From Streptomyces fildesensis (GTDB lineage Bacteria; Actinomycetota; Actinomycetes; Streptomycetales; Streptomycetaceae), in contig NZ_JAAIKO010000011.1 in the NCBI RefSeq assembly GCF_016107395.1, positions 115,929 to 179,928 on the forward strand: 64,000 nt of DNA. Reading direction: 5' to 3'. The notes beneath the pieces were generated by a model. The model was not told where the DNA came from and ran no database searches. It saw only the letters and a list, made by a program, of their open reading frames with translations. Position numbers and translations under genes: made by a program. Shown piece after piece: positions 27,339-36,132 of the stretch (position 1 is its first letter; the number at the start of each line of letters is the position of its first letter).

Positions 27339-28139
27339 CTAGGCAAGCGTGAGGACATGGCGCGTGGAGAATTCCGCACAGATTCCCTCGCCGTCCGGGC
27401 CGTACACGAACTCGGCCAGAAAGGGATTGCGGTTGGCGGTGGCCAGCGGCAGCCACGCCAACAGGTTGCCATAGCCCCCGCAGACCGCCTCCCCGCCGTC
27501 ACCACCGTGAACGGCGGTCACATCACTGCTCAGTTCCGTGCGGTAGACGTCGTAGGCGATGCGCAGCCCGAAGGCGCTCAGCTCATGCTGGGGTCCGGTG
27601 CCGTCCTCGTACGGCGTCCGGTCGAGGGAGCACTCGTCGCCCCACCGGAACAGCGTGGCCGCCCCTGCTCCGCAGGCGTACTCCCACTCGTCGGCGCTCG
27701 GCATCCGCGCACCGCTCTCCGCGAGCAGGGCCGGCATGTCGGCAGGCAGCTCGGTGAGATCCACGTCCTCGACGCTCATGAGCACCGTGGCCAACGTGAC
27801 GGTCCGCCGCGGACCGACCAGCTCGGCGAGATGCGCCTTCAGGTCCGATCCGTAGCCGAAGCCCTCTTCCAAGCTCTCCGCGTAGTCGGCGAGTTGCCCC
27901 GCAGTCGGCTGCCAGGCGTCGACGTCGAATCCGAGCGTCACTTCGCCGCCGGGTATCAGGGCGAACTCCCGCCCGTCCTTCTCGATGCGGGCGCGGTGCC
28001 ACGGCGCGCCAAGGTGCTCGACGGCGCCGACCAGGGACACGCGGCCGCCGACCCGGTCGGCGGCCAGCTGCGCGAAACATCGGGCGGCCGGCAGGTCGAG
28101 CGACCGCCACTGGTCAAGAGTGAGATCGGCGAGAGACAT
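27339..28139 (-). CDS. FGE/SUMF1-like (sulfatase-modifying-factor fold) protein
   Basis: 266 aa, ATG 28139. The C-terminal half has the fold's hallmark (MPSADEWEYACGAG followed by LFRWGDE), close to the LPTEAEWEYA block of formylglycine-generating enzymes. The catalytic copper-binding Cys pair of true FGEs was not seen, so a non-catalytic SUMF1-fold role is more likely. No sulfatase gene is nearby. The membrane-protein gene lies 155 bp downstream, so the two are probably separate units. Confidence 0.65.
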   Translation of the reverse strand: MSLADLTLDQWRSLDLPAARCFAQLAADRVGGRVSLVGAVEHLGAPWHRARIEKDGREFALIPGGEVTLGFDVDAWQPTAGQLADYAESLEEGFGYGSDLKAHLAELVGPRRTVTLATVLMSVEDVDLTELPADMPALLAESGARMPSADEWEYACGAGAATLFRWGDECSLDRTPYEDGTGPQHELSAFGLRIAYDVYRTELSSDVTAVHGGDGGEAVCGGYGNLLAWLPLATANRNPFLAEFVYGPDGEGICAEFSTRHVLTLA

Positions 28140-28367
28140 GTGACGCAGTCTCACACGGACCACTGACACAGCCCCCGCCAGGCCGGCCGGACCCCCGTTG
28201 CGCTGCTGATTCCGCATCGTTCAGTAGGTTCGCAATTCATGTCCGGGACACCGGACCTTTCGTCCGGAGACTTCTGCGGCCGACGTCACCGTCGTAGAGT
28301 TGCCCAATTCCCAGCCAGGAATCCGGGCGAGGATTTCTCACCCCATATGCATTGCTATGGAGTTGAT

Positions 28368-29192
28368 GTGCGCAGCATGCTGTCGTCGACGACAATCCCC
28401 GGGAAAGCGGCGATCCGCCGTCCGACGCGTCCGGGAAGGTTCCGCCGGTCCGCGCTCGCAAGTGTCCTCAGCGCGGCGGCTCTGGTGATGATGGTCCCCA
28501 CCGACGCGAGCGCCTCCATCCTCCAGTCGCTGCCGCAGAACGCCGACGGTCTCGAGCAGTCCTTCTCCCCGGCCTTCGACTACGACGGGGACGGCTGCTA
28601 CGCGACCGCCGCCATCGGCACCGACGGCACCCTCAACCCCGGCCTGAAACCGGGCGGGGATGTGAACGGCCACTGCCACGACTACCCCCAGCTGGCGAAC
28701 TCCAACACGTACTCGCGCGAGAAGTGCAACAACGGCTGGTGCGCGGTCGTGTACGCCGGCTACTTCGAGAAGGACCAGGCCACCCTCGGACCCGCGGCCA
28801 TCGGACACCGGCACGACTGGGAACACGTCGTGGTGTGGATCAACGACAACCAGGTCCAGTACGTCTCGACGTCGCAGCACAGCGGCTGGAAGTGGTATCC
28901 GCGCTCGTCGGTGCGCTTCGACGGCACCCACCCGAAGGTCGTCTACAACAAGGACGGCGCCTCGACCCACTTCTACCGCCTCGCGAACAACAACGACGAG
29001 CCGCCGGAGAACGTCACCGGTGGCTGGTTCTATCCGCGCCTCGTCGGCTGGAACGGCTACCCGACGGGTCTGCGCGACAAGCTCATGAACGCGAACTTCG
29101 GCGCTGCCACGATCAAGATTTCGGACAGCACCTTCAACGACGCCCTCAACAACTCCAAGCCTGCCGGCATCCCGTTCGACCCCTACGCCTGA
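28368..29192 (+). CDS. Secreted NLP/NPP1 (necrosis-inducing-like) protein
   Basis: 274 aa. GTG 28368 has a GGAG five bases ahead. A long signal region ends near residue 45 (TDASAS). The heptapeptide GHRHDWE (residues 146-152), the defining motif of Nep1-like proteins, is intact, as are the flanking metal-site region and the late aromatic core. Two Cys pairs (CHDY/CYATA and CNNGWC) suggest disulfides. Microbial NLPs bind plant sphingolipids and permeabilise dicot membranes; many are non-toxic. A plant-associated life is hinted at but not shown. Confidence 0.9.
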   Translation: MRSMLSSTTIPGKAAIRRPTRPGRFRRSALASVLSAAALVMMVPTDASASILQSLPQNADGLEQSFSPAFDYDGDGCYATAAIGTDGTLNPGLKPGGDVNGHCHDYPQLANSNTYSREKCNNGWCAVVYAGYFEKDQATLGPAAIGHRHDWEHVVVWINDNQVQYVSTSQHSGWKWYPRSSVRFDGTHPKVVYNKDGASTHFYRLANNNDEPPENVTGGWFYPRLVGWNGYPTGLRDKLMNANFGAATIKISDSTFNDALNNSKPAGIPFDPYA

Positions 29193-29363
29193 CATCGATC
29201 GGCCGTCCGGTGGCGTAGGTCCGACGGCTGCGCGCGCTGCGCAGGTGTTCGACTCTTTTCGGTTGATTCTCGGCCACATTCCCCCGGCACGGTAGCCGTG
29301 CGTAGAGCGCTCGCGTACGTTCAGTTCTCGTTGCACATGGCCAGCAGCGACAGCGGGGGTCCG

Positions 29364-29391
29364 GCCGTCGTCCCGTGGGGGGAACGACGGC
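29364..29391. terminator. Hairpin downstream of the NLP gene
   Basis: GCCGTCGT (29364-29371) pairs with ACGACGGC (29384-29391), with further CCC/GGG pairing inside. No U-tract follows, as is common in Streptomyces. Confidence 0.45.
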
Positions 29392-29479
29392 TGGACCTCC
29401 GGTTCTCTCTTCGCGCCCACCCGCCTCTCCGGCGACGGTCCCACGCCACGCTTGCGGCGCGGACGACCAGGCGCTTTAA

Positions 29480-29497
29480 TAAATGAACGTGCATTTA
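29480..29497. promoter_or_regulatory. TetR operator
   Basis: TAAATG-N6-CATTTA, a perfect dyad in an AT-rich island of otherwise GC-rich DNA, ends 17 bp before the TetR start. Its position fits autorepression of the TetR-SDR operon. Confidence 0.7.
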
Positions 29498-29513
29498 CTA
29501 ACTGGAGGGGGTC

Positions 29514-30134
29514 ATGGTGACAGGACGCCCTCGCGGAGTGGATGACGCGGTGATTCTTCGTACGACGGCCGAGGTGGTCGGCCGGGTGGGTCCCGCGGGG
29601 CTCACTCTGGCGGTCGTGGCCCGGGAGGTGGGGATGGTCCCCGCCACGCTCGTGCAGCGGTTCGGTTCCAAGCGCGGTCTGCTGCTGGCGCTCGCCGAGC
29701 AGTCCGCGAAGGACGCCGGAGCACTCTTCGGACGCACGCGATCCGAGCACGAGCCGGCCCTCGATGCCCTCGTGACGCTGACGGTGGAGTCGATGGCCCC
29801 CATGGCCTCGCCCGAGATGTACGCCAACCACCTGGCCTTTCTGTGCATCGACCTGACCGATCCGCAGTTCCACCAGCACGCCCTGGCCGTTCACCAGGCC
29901 CAGGGGCAGGCGGTGGAGAGCCTGCTGGCGGAAGCGGTGTCCACCGGCGCGCTGCGCGCGGGAACGGACACCGTCGCTCTGGCCCGGTCCGTACAGGCAG
30001 CCACCGCCGGCACGGGCCTGATGTGGGCGCTCGACCGCCAGGGCACCCTCGCCCAGCGGCTCCGGCAAGGGATCGACGCCGCGCTCTCGCCCCACCTCCA
30101 GCCACCCGACCGGTCAATCCTGGAGAAGCAGTGA
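29514..30134 (+). CDS. TetR-family transcriptional regulator
   Basis: 206 aa with GGAGGGGG ahead of the ATG. The helix-turn-helix is typical (GLTLAVVAREVGMVPATLVQRFGSKRGLLLAL). The ligand-binding part follows with a LAFLCIDLTDP element seen in a subset that controls adjacent SDR genes. The GTGA overlap with the SDR gene gives a two-gene operon behind the operator at 29480-29497. Confidence 0.9.
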   Translation: MVTGRPRGVDDAVILRTTAEVVGRVGPAGLTLAVVAREVGMVPATLVQRFGSKRGLLLALAEQSAKDAGALFGRTRSEHEPALDALVTLTVESMAPMASPEMYANHLAFLCIDLTDPQFHQHALAVHQAQGQAVESLLAEAVSTGALRAGTDTVALARSVQAATAGTGLMWALDRQGTLAQRLRQGIDAALSPHLQPPDRSILEKQ

Positions 30135-31045
30135 ACAACGATGAGATCCGGCCACTGACCGGCAAAGTGGCCCTGGTCGCCGGAGGCACCCGGGGCGGTG
30201 GGCGGGGTGTCGCCGTCGCCCTCGGCGCCGCGGGCGCGACGGTGTACGTCACCGGCCGCAGCAGCGCGGCCGGACCCTCCGACCTGGACCGGCCGGAGAC
30301 CATCGAGGCCACCGCGCAGGCGGTCACCGCCGCCGGAGGCCTCGGCATCCCGGTGCGCACCGACCACAGCCGGCCGGCGGAGGTCCGCGCCCTGGTCGAC
30401 CGGATCGCGGCCGAGCAGAGCGGGCAGTTGGACATCCTGGTCAACTCCGTGTGGGGCGGCGATCCGCTCACCGACTGGGAACACCCGCTGTGGGAGCAGG
30501 ACCTGGACACCGGGATCCGGCTGCTGCGGCAGGCGGTCGAGACGCACGTGATCACCAGCCGTTTCGCCCTGCCGCTGATGGTCGCCCGCAAGAGCGGCCT
30601 GGTGGTGGAAGTCACCGACGGCAACACCGCCCGCTATCGCGGATCGTTCTTCTACGATCTGGCGAAGTCCTCCGTGATCCGCCTCGCCGTCGCGCAGGCG
30701 GCCGAACTGAAACCGCACGGCGTCGCCGCGGTCGCGATCACGCCCGGCTTCCTGCGCTCGGAGGCCATGCTGGAGACCTTCGGCGTCACCGAGGACAACT
30801 GGCGCGACGGGGTGGCCAAGGACCCGAACTTCGCACACTCCGAGACCCCGGCCTATCTGGGACGGGCGATCGCCGCACTGGCCGCCGACCCCGGCATCAT
30901 GACCAAGAGCGGTCGGGCGCTGGCCACCTGGGGCCTGTACGAGGAGTACGGATTCACCGACGCGGACGGCACACAGCCGGACTTCGCCGCCCACTGGGCC
31001 GCGTCCCTGGAGAAGGAGTACGGGCCGCTCGGAGAGCCGCTCTGA
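30131..31045 (+). CDS. Short-chain dehydrogenase/reductase
   Basis: 304 aa. The cofactor loop AGGTRGGGRGVAVAL (TGxxxGxG type) and an Arg after the second strand (TGRSS) suggest NADP(H). The catalytic pair lies in YDLAKSS (Y-x-x-x-K), with NSVWGG in place of the usual NNAG. It is coupled to the TetR gene, which probably responds to its substrate. Substrate unknown. Confidence 0.85.
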   Translation: MNNDEIRPLTGKVALVAGGTRGGGRGVAVALGAAGATVYVTGRSSAAGPSDLDRPETIEATAQAVTAAGGLGIPVRTDHSRPAEVRALVDRIAAEQSGQLDILVNSVWGGDPLTDWEHPLWEQDLDTGIRLLRQAVETHVITSRFALPLMVARKSGLVVEVTDGNTARYRGSFFYDLAKSSVIRLAVAQAAELKPHGVAAVAITPGFLRSEAMLETFGVTEDNWRDGVAKDPNFAHSETPAYLGRAIAALAADPGIMTKSGRALATWGLYEEYGFTDADGTQPDFAAHWAASLEKEYGPLGEPL

Positions 31046-31286
31046 CAGCACCGGGTGGCCATAACGGCGTCCGCCGAGCAGTTCTCCGTCCATGGATATG
31101 AACTCCGTGCGATACGCGGCGAGTTCATACGGCCGCGAAGCAGTCCGGCCGAAACCGGGGGAAGCACAGCTCCCGGCACGCTTCTCTTCTCCAATGATGA
31201 AGCCCTGAACTGCAGCGATGAACTCTACGCGCGGAGACTGTCGTTGACGGCGCAACGAGGCCGTGCTATTCAGATCTGGCGCCACG

Positions 31287-31316
31287 TTGGACTAGACCTA
31301 GTTCACGTTCTTGAAC
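31287..31316. promoter_or_regulatory. DasR-like palindrome and second dyad upstream of the alginate lyase
   Basis: TTGGACTAGACCTAG (31287 onwards) matches the core of the Streptomyces dre site, TGGTCTAGACCA, at most positions. GTTCA-N6-TGAAC (31301-31316) follows immediately. Both lie 20-50 bp before the lyase start, suiting a GntR-type regulator of polysaccharide use. Confidence 0.5.
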
Positions 31317-31337
31317 AAGCGCTGGAAGGCCCCCCAC

Positions 31338-32114
31338 ATGAAACTTCGTTCCAAAGTCCTCGCTCTGGCGACCGCAGCGGGCATAGCCGGCACGCTCGGC
31401 CTGCTGGGCGCCAACGCCGACGCGGCGTCCCCCTCCGTCGCGCCCGGTGGCAACTTCAACCTGTCCGTATGGCAGTTGCAGGAGCCGGTCGGCTCCCCCG
31501 GCTCGCCGACCACCATCTCGTCGTCCCGGCTCCAGGGCCCGAACGGGTTCCAGGACTCGTACTTCTACACCGACACCCGCGACGGGGCCATGACCTTCTG
31601 GGCGCCGGAGAAGGGCGTCACCACCCCCAACTCCAACTACGCCCGCTCCGAACTCCGTGAGATGAACGCCAACGGCAGCTCCGCGAACTGGTCGCTCAGC
31701 GGCGCCCACAAGCTCAACGCGACGCTGCGCGTGGTGTCCGTGACGTCGAACGTCTGCGTCGGACAGATCCACCTCGGCACCGGCGGATCCTCCACGAAGC
31801 CGCTGATCGAGCTCTACTACCACTCCAACGGCGACATCGTCGCGGGCCTCGAGAACTCGCCCTCCGGCGGCCAGACGCCGCACACCGTCGGCCACGTGGC
31901 GGTCGGCAAGACGTGGAGCTACACGATCGCCGTCTCCGGCGGTCACACGATCGACCTGACGGTCAACGGCAGCACGACGCACTACGCGATCCCGTCGTCC
32001 TTCAACCCGTACAAGCAGTACTTCAAGGCCGGCTCGTACAACCAGTCGTCCTCCGACAGCACCACCAAGGGCGCGCGAGTCGCCTTCTACGGGCTGACCG
32101 TCTCCCACAGCTGA
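31338..32114 (+). CDS. Secreted polysaccharide lyase family 7 (alginate lyase)
   Basis: 258 aa with a signal peptide ending near residue 30 (NADAAS). All three PL7 signatures are present: ARSELREM (about residues 101-108), VGQIHLG (about 142), and YFKAGSYNQ (about 229). The QIH histidine and the R and Y of the flanking motifs form the active site. PL7 enzymes cut alginate by beta-elimination; the QIH form usually prefers polyguluronate or mixed blocks. The gene is monocistronic with its own regulatory and terminator structures. Confidence 0.92.
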   Translation: MKLRSKVLALATAAGIAGTLGLLGANADAASPSVAPGGNFNLSVWQLQEPVGSPGSPTTISSSRLQGPNGFQDSYFYTDTRDGAMTFWAPEKGVTTPNSNYARSELREMNANGSSANWSLSGAHKLNATLRVVSVTSNVCVGQIHLGTGGSSTKPLIELYYHSNGDIVAGLENSPSGGQTPHTVGHVAVGKTWSYTIAVSGGHTIDLTVNGSTTHYAIPSSFNPYKQYFKAGSYNQSSSDSTTKGARVAFYGLTVSHS

Positions 32115-32136
32115 GCGGTCCCCGCAGAGCACACGG

Positions 32137-32200
32137 AAGGCCCGGTGCCCAGGCGCATTCCCCTGGGTCGTTGCCCCACGCAACGCGGCACCGGGCCTTT
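32137..32200 (+). terminator. Three-way-junction terminator after the alginate lyase gene
   Basis: An outer 13-bp stem pairs AAGGCCCGGTGCC (32137-32149) with GGCACCGGGCCTT (32187-32199). Inside it lie two further hairpins: CAGG/CCTG (about 32150-32165) and CGTTGC/GCAACG (32169-32174 with 32180-32185). Together they form a branched fold followed by a short T run. Confidence 0.7.
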
Positions 32201-32309
32201 CGCGGGTGCACGGAGGCGGGCCTGACCGGATCACGCCGCTCGGCCCGCGGCACCGTGGACGGGCAATCCCGCGCTCACCTACGGTAGCGACGACACCGGG
32301 GAGGGCGAC

Positions 32310-33122
32310 GTGACGGTCAGGATCATCCGCGGCGCGGGCAGGTACGCCTGTCCGGAGGACTACTGGGCGCTGTACGACGACGCCGGCTTCAACGAGGGGA
32401 ACAGATCCGGCGAGATCCTGATCTCCGACCAGAGCATCGCCGATCTCCAGGACCACGGCTTCAACGACCGCGCCTCGTCGATCGTGAACCACACGCGGTA
32501 CTACGTCGGCTGCTTCGACCATGCGGACTACGGGGGCCGGGAGATCGGCCTGGACCCGGGGCAGGGCCTGACCGGTGTCAGGAGAAGCGGGTCAAGGGGT
32601 GCGGGCCTCCTCGACGACTGTCCGATCGAGGACCTGAACGACGCGGTCTCCTCTGTGCGGCTCGAGGAACCCGCCCCGCAGCTCGCCTCGCTCACCGCCG
32701 GGATCTACACCCTGGCCAACGTCAACAGCGGCAAGGCACTCGACGTGGTGAACGCCGCCTCGGCCTCCGGCGCCAACGTCCAGCAGTACCAACCCAACGG
32801 TTCCAAGGCCCAGTTGTGGCGGATCAACCCGCTCGGCGATGGCGTCCACATCGTGATCAGCGCCAACAGCGGCAAGGCTCTGGACGTGAGCGGCGCCGGC
32901 ACGCACAACGGCGCCAACGTCCAGCAGTGGGAGGCCAACGGCTCCAACGCCCAGAAGTGGCTGATCCACCGACTGGCGTGCGGCAGCTACACCCTGACGA
33001 ACGTCAACAGCGGCAAGGTCCTCGACGTCGACAACGCCAGCACGGCCAACCACGCCAACGTCCAGCAGTGGGAGAGCAACCAGACCGACGCCCAGAAGTG
33101 GCTGCTGAACAGGGTCGGCTGA
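32310..33122 (+). CDS. Crystallin/I36-like domain fused to a ricin-type beta-trefoil
   Basis: 270 aa; GTG 32310 has GGGGAGGG ahead. Residues about 10-115 resemble a beta/gamma-crystallin or peptidase-inhibitor-I36 domain (CPEDYWALYDDAGFNEG, then a YYVGCFDHADYGG repeat). Residues about 130-270 are a ricin B-type trefoil with three Q-x-W repeats (AQLWRI, AQKWLI, AQKWLL) and repeated NVNSGKALDV turns, a carbohydrate-binding fold. No signal peptide is visible, unusual for a lectin-type protein in this genus. Function unknown. Confidence 0.8.
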   Translation: MTVRIIRGAGRYACPEDYWALYDDAGFNEGNRSGEILISDQSIADLQDHGFNDRASSIVNHTRYYVGCFDHADYGGREIGLDPGQGLTGVRRSGSRGAGLLDDCPIEDLNDAVSSVRLEEPAPQLASLTAGIYTLANVNSGKALDVVNAASASGANVQQYQPNGSKAQLWRINPLGDGVHIVISANSGKALDVSGAGTHNGANVQQWEANGSNAQKWLIHRLACGSYTLTNVNSGKVLDVDNASTANHANVQQWESNQTDAQKWLLNRVG

Positions 33123-33126
33123 CGGC

Positions 33127-33996
33127 CTAGAAGGCCGGCGGACCCTGTTCGATGCGGCGCAGCACCGGTGCGAGCCGGTCGAGTTCATCGCTGGTCTGGA
33201 GCTGACGTTCGTCCCACCAGGTGGCACCGGCGTCGAGCAGCGGCCCGATCAGGTCGTGCGCCTTGGCGCTGTCGGCGGGGCTGGCGCCACCGAGGACGAA
33301 CTCGAAGGGCACCTCGTGCCGGTCCTCGCGATGCCGCCGGACATAGGCGACCAGGTCCACGACCTCCTCGACATGCGGTACGTGGCCGTGTTTGGCGGAG
33401 GTGAACAGCGGAACCGCGCCGTCCCAGCGGGCGGCCCGCCGCATCGGCGGACGGTTCGGCCAGAATCCGGCGATCCAGACGGGCGGGCGGGGGCGTTGCA
33501 CCGTGGCGGGGAGCAGGGTCACGTCCCGCACTTCGTAGTGCTTCCCGTGATGGTTCACCGGGTCGCCCGACCAGTAGCGCCCCAGCAGGTCCAGTCCCTC
33601 GTCCAGCCGCTCGGCCAGCACGACCGGGTCGGTCGGCTCGCCGAAGCTGCCGTACTCGTCCTCGATCGGCCCGCCCAGTCCCGCACCGAAGATCACCCGT
33701 CCGCCGCTGAGTGCGTCCAGGGTGGCCACCTGACGGGCGAGCTGCTGGGGACGCCGGCGCGCCACCGGAGTGACCAGCGTGCCCAGTTTGATCCGGGAGG
33801 TCGCCAACGCCGCGGCGGTGAGCAGCATCCATGGATCCCCGAAGGCCTGGCCGCGTCGCTGGATCTTGTCGTGGACCACGTGATCCCAGACGAACAGCCC
33901 GTCCCAGCCCGCCTGCTCAGCCGCTGCGGCAACCGTCGCCACCGCCCTTGCGTCGGCGAAGTCCCCGAAGTTCGGAATGTTGATCGAGAAGCGCAT
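33127..33996 (-). CDS. LLM-class (luciferase-like) oxidoreductase
   Basis: 289 aa, ATG 33996. The TIM-barrel pattern is typical (GWDGLFVWDHV, RIKLGTLVTPVARRRPQQLARQ, LSGGRVIFGAGLG). Members use F420 or flavin. Many Streptomyces examples are F420-dependent, but the cofactor cannot be settled here. Substrate unknown. It is convergent with the lectin-like gene (4 bp apart). Confidence 0.85.
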   Translation of the reverse strand: MRFSINIPNFGDFADARAVATVAAAAEQAGWDGLFVWDHVVHDKIQRRGQAFGDPWMLLTAAALATSRIKLGTLVTPVARRRPQQLARQVATLDALSGGRVIFGAGLGGPIEDEYGSFGEPTDPVVLAERLDEGLDLLGRYWSGDPVNHHGKHYEVRDVTLLPATVQRPRPPVWIAGFWPNRPPMRRAARWDGAVPLFTSAKHGHVPHVEEVVDLVAYVRRHREDRHEVPFEFVLGGASPADSAKAHDLIGPLLDAGATWWDERQLQTSDELDRLAPVLRRIEQGPPAF

Positions 33997-34054
33997 CCCC
34001 GCATCCTGCCCCCTCGCGGCAGGCGCGGCAATCATGCCGCCCGAGGTCTCACGA

Positions 34055-34654
34055 TCAGTCGCGGGTGGGATCGGCGGGCCGCGGGAGCGGGGGCGCGAAG
34101 GTCACATCCGAGGCGTGGGCGATGACCTCGGCCTCGTTGCCGAGGGCCCATTCGGCGACCCGTGACACCGTGGCGGCCGGGATCCCGTCGCTGATTCCGG
34201 GTGCCGCCGGGATGTCCTGCGTCGCGTGGGCGTCGTGCGGCAGAACGACCCGGTATCCCAGCGCCAGAGCCGTGCGGGCCGTCGCCTGGACGCACATCTC
34301 GGACATCACCCCGCAGACGGCGAGCGCGTGCACCCCCGATGCGGTCAACAGGGTGCCCAGTGACGTTCCGTTGAAGCCATCGTCCTTGGGCTTGCGGATC
34401 ACGACTTCCGCGGGGCCGGCCTCGATGGGGTGGTGGAGTTCCCAGCCGGGCGTGTGGGGCTCGTCCTCCGCTCCGGCCGGACCGTCGTTCTGGAGATGGA
34501 CGATGAGCGCACCGCTCTTCCGGGCCCGTGCGATCAGATCCGTCGTCCGGTCCACGAGCCGGTCCGCCGCGGGCACCGCCCCCGCACCGGAGACGAAGGC
34601 CGACTGGACGTCGACGACGATCAGGCTCTGGACGGGAGGTACACGATTGCTCAT
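34055..34654 (-). CDS. Isochorismatase-family cysteine hydrolase
   Basis: 199 aa. The catalytic triad is readable: Asp in IVVDVQ, Lys in RKPKDDGFNGT, and the nucleophile Cys in GVMSEMCVQATAR with the cis-peptide VCGVMSE loop. This family hydrolyses isochorismate, nicotinamide or N-carbamoyl substrates; the specificity is not evident. It lies upstream of the LLM gene on the same strand. Confidence 0.85.
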   Translation of the reverse strand: MSNRVPPVQSLIVVDVQSAFVSGAGAVPAADRLVDRTTDLIARARKSGALIVHLQNDGPAGAEDEPHTPGWELHHPIEAGPAEVVIRKPKDDGFNGTSLGTLLTASGVHALAVCGVMSEMCVQATARTALALGYRVVLPHDAHATQDIPAAPGISDGIPAATVSRVAEWALGNEAEVIAHASDVTFAPPLPRPADPTRD

Positions 34655-34780
34655 GGCGCCCATCATGACCGGGGACGTTGCGCACCTCCACCGGATTCCG
34701 AGCGGCCTGCGGCGCCGGGCTCGGGGCGGCGGACCGGTAAATCATGTGCGGACCCGGTAACCGGTTGACAAGGTGGGATC

Positions 34781-36031
34781 ATGACCTCTCAGCACGACCC
34801 CGTCGCCGGCTCCGCCATCCCGTCCCAGGACACGGAGCCCCCGGGCACAGAGCCTCAGGGCACGGACTGGACCACCACGCCCGTCACCGCGGACCTCGTC
34901 CGCGGCGCGCTCGAGCTGGAGTTCACCGAGCACGGGGTGCTGCCGCACCGGCTGCCCGCGCGGACCCGCGCGCAGTGCTCCGACGGGCAGCTGGCCATGG
35001 TGGAGGCGCAGCCTTCCGGCGTTCGGCTGGTTTTCCGCACCCGGGCCACCGCGGTCGAGCTGGACACCCTCCGCACCAAGATGGCCTACCAGGGCGCCCC
35101 GCCACGTCCGGACGGCGTGTACGACCTGCTCGTCGATGGCCGCCTCGCCGGGCAGGCCGGTGTGACCGGCGGCAATGTGCTGCTGGTGGACATGACCACC
35201 GGGTCGGTGGAGAACCGGCCAGGACCGGTCGGCACCGTCCGGTTCCCCGGTCTGCCCGACCGGATGAAGAACGTCGAGATCTGGCTGCCCTACAACGAGA
35301 TCACCCAGCTGGTGGCGCTGCGCACGGACGCCCCGGTGGAGGCGGCGGAGGAGGACGGCCGTGTGTGGTTGCACCACGGCAGTTCGATCAGCCATGGTTC
35401 CGACGCCGCGAGCCCCACCACGACCTGGCCGGCGCTGGCCGCCTCCCTCGGTGGCGTGGCGCTGATCAACCTCGGTCTGGGCGGCAGCGCGCTGCTCGAT
35501 CCGTTCACCGCCCGCGCCCTGCGGGACACCCCGGCGGACCTCATCAGCGTCAAGATCGGCATCAACCTGGTCAACACCGACGTGATGCGGCTGCGCGCCT
35601 TCACCCCGGCCGTGCACGGTTTCCTCGACACCATCCGCGAGGGGCATCCCACCGTTCCGCTGCTGGTCGTCTCCCCCGTCCTGTGCCCCATCCACGAGGA
35701 CACTCCCGGCCCCAGCGCACCCGACTTCAGCAACCTGAGTGAAGGGAAGATCCGGTTCCTGGCCGCGGGCGACCCGGCGGAACGCGCCGCGGGGAAGCTG
35801 ACGCTCAACGTCATCCGGGACGAACTGGCCCGTGTCGTGAAGCAGCGGTCGGCCGACGATCCGAACCTGCACTACCTCGACGGCCGTGAACTCTACGGTG
35901 AGGCGGACTTCGCCGAGCTGCCGCTGCCCGACCAGCTCCACCCGGACGCGGCCACGCACCGCCGCATGGGCGACCGCTTCGGCGCCCTGGCCTTCGGCGC
36001 CGGCCGGCCGTTCGCCGCCGAGCGTGCCTGA
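34781..36031 (+). CDS. SGNH/GDSL-family hydrolase (two-domain)
   Basis: 416 aa. The N-terminal ~180 residues look like a beta-sandwich domain often paired with SGNH esterases. The C-terminal part has the blocks: HHGSSISHG (nucleophile Ser), GLGGSALLD (oxyanion Gly), KIGINLVN (Asn), and DQLHPDAATH (Asp/His). No signal peptide is visible. Related enzymes deacylate sugars or lipids; the substrate is unknown. Confidence 0.8.
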   Translation: MTSQHDPVAGSAIPSQDTEPPGTEPQGTDWTTTPVTADLVRGALELEFTEHGVLPHRLPARTRAQCSDGQLAMVEAQPSGVRLVFRTRATAVELDTLRTKMAYQGAPPRPDGVYDLLVDGRLAGQAGVTGGNVLLVDMTTGSVENRPGPVGTVRFPGLPDRMKNVEIWLPYNEITQLVALRTDAPVEAAEEDGRVWLHHGSSISHGSDAASPTTTWPALAASLGGVALINLGLGGSALLDPFTARALRDTPADLISVKIGINLVNTDVMRLRAFTPAVHGFLDTIREGHPTVPLLVVSPVLCPIHEDTPGPSAPDFSNLSEGKIRFLAAGDPAERAAGKLTLNVIRDELARVVKQRSADDPNLHYLDGRELYGEADFAELPLPDQLHPDAATHRRMGDRFGALAFGAGRPFAAERA

Positions 36032-36132
36032 GACGTTCGCCCCGCACCGGAGGGTGCACGGGGCAGCAACGGAATGCACGGGTCGCCGTGCGAAGATCCA
36101 TGGACCGCGCACGATCGCCGAGGAGGACGAGA

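Larger units (their letters stand above)
29193..29513. other. Intergenic region between the NLP and TetR genes
   Basis: No gene is supported in this 321-bp stretch. It holds a terminator-like hairpin (29364-29391) and, near its right end, the TetR operator (29480-29497) and an AT-rich promoter segment. Confidence 0.6.

Noticed and set aside
27339..28139. Active formylglycine-generating enzyme
   Set aside because: The fold motif is present, but I could not find the active-site Cys pair and no sulfatase is nearby.
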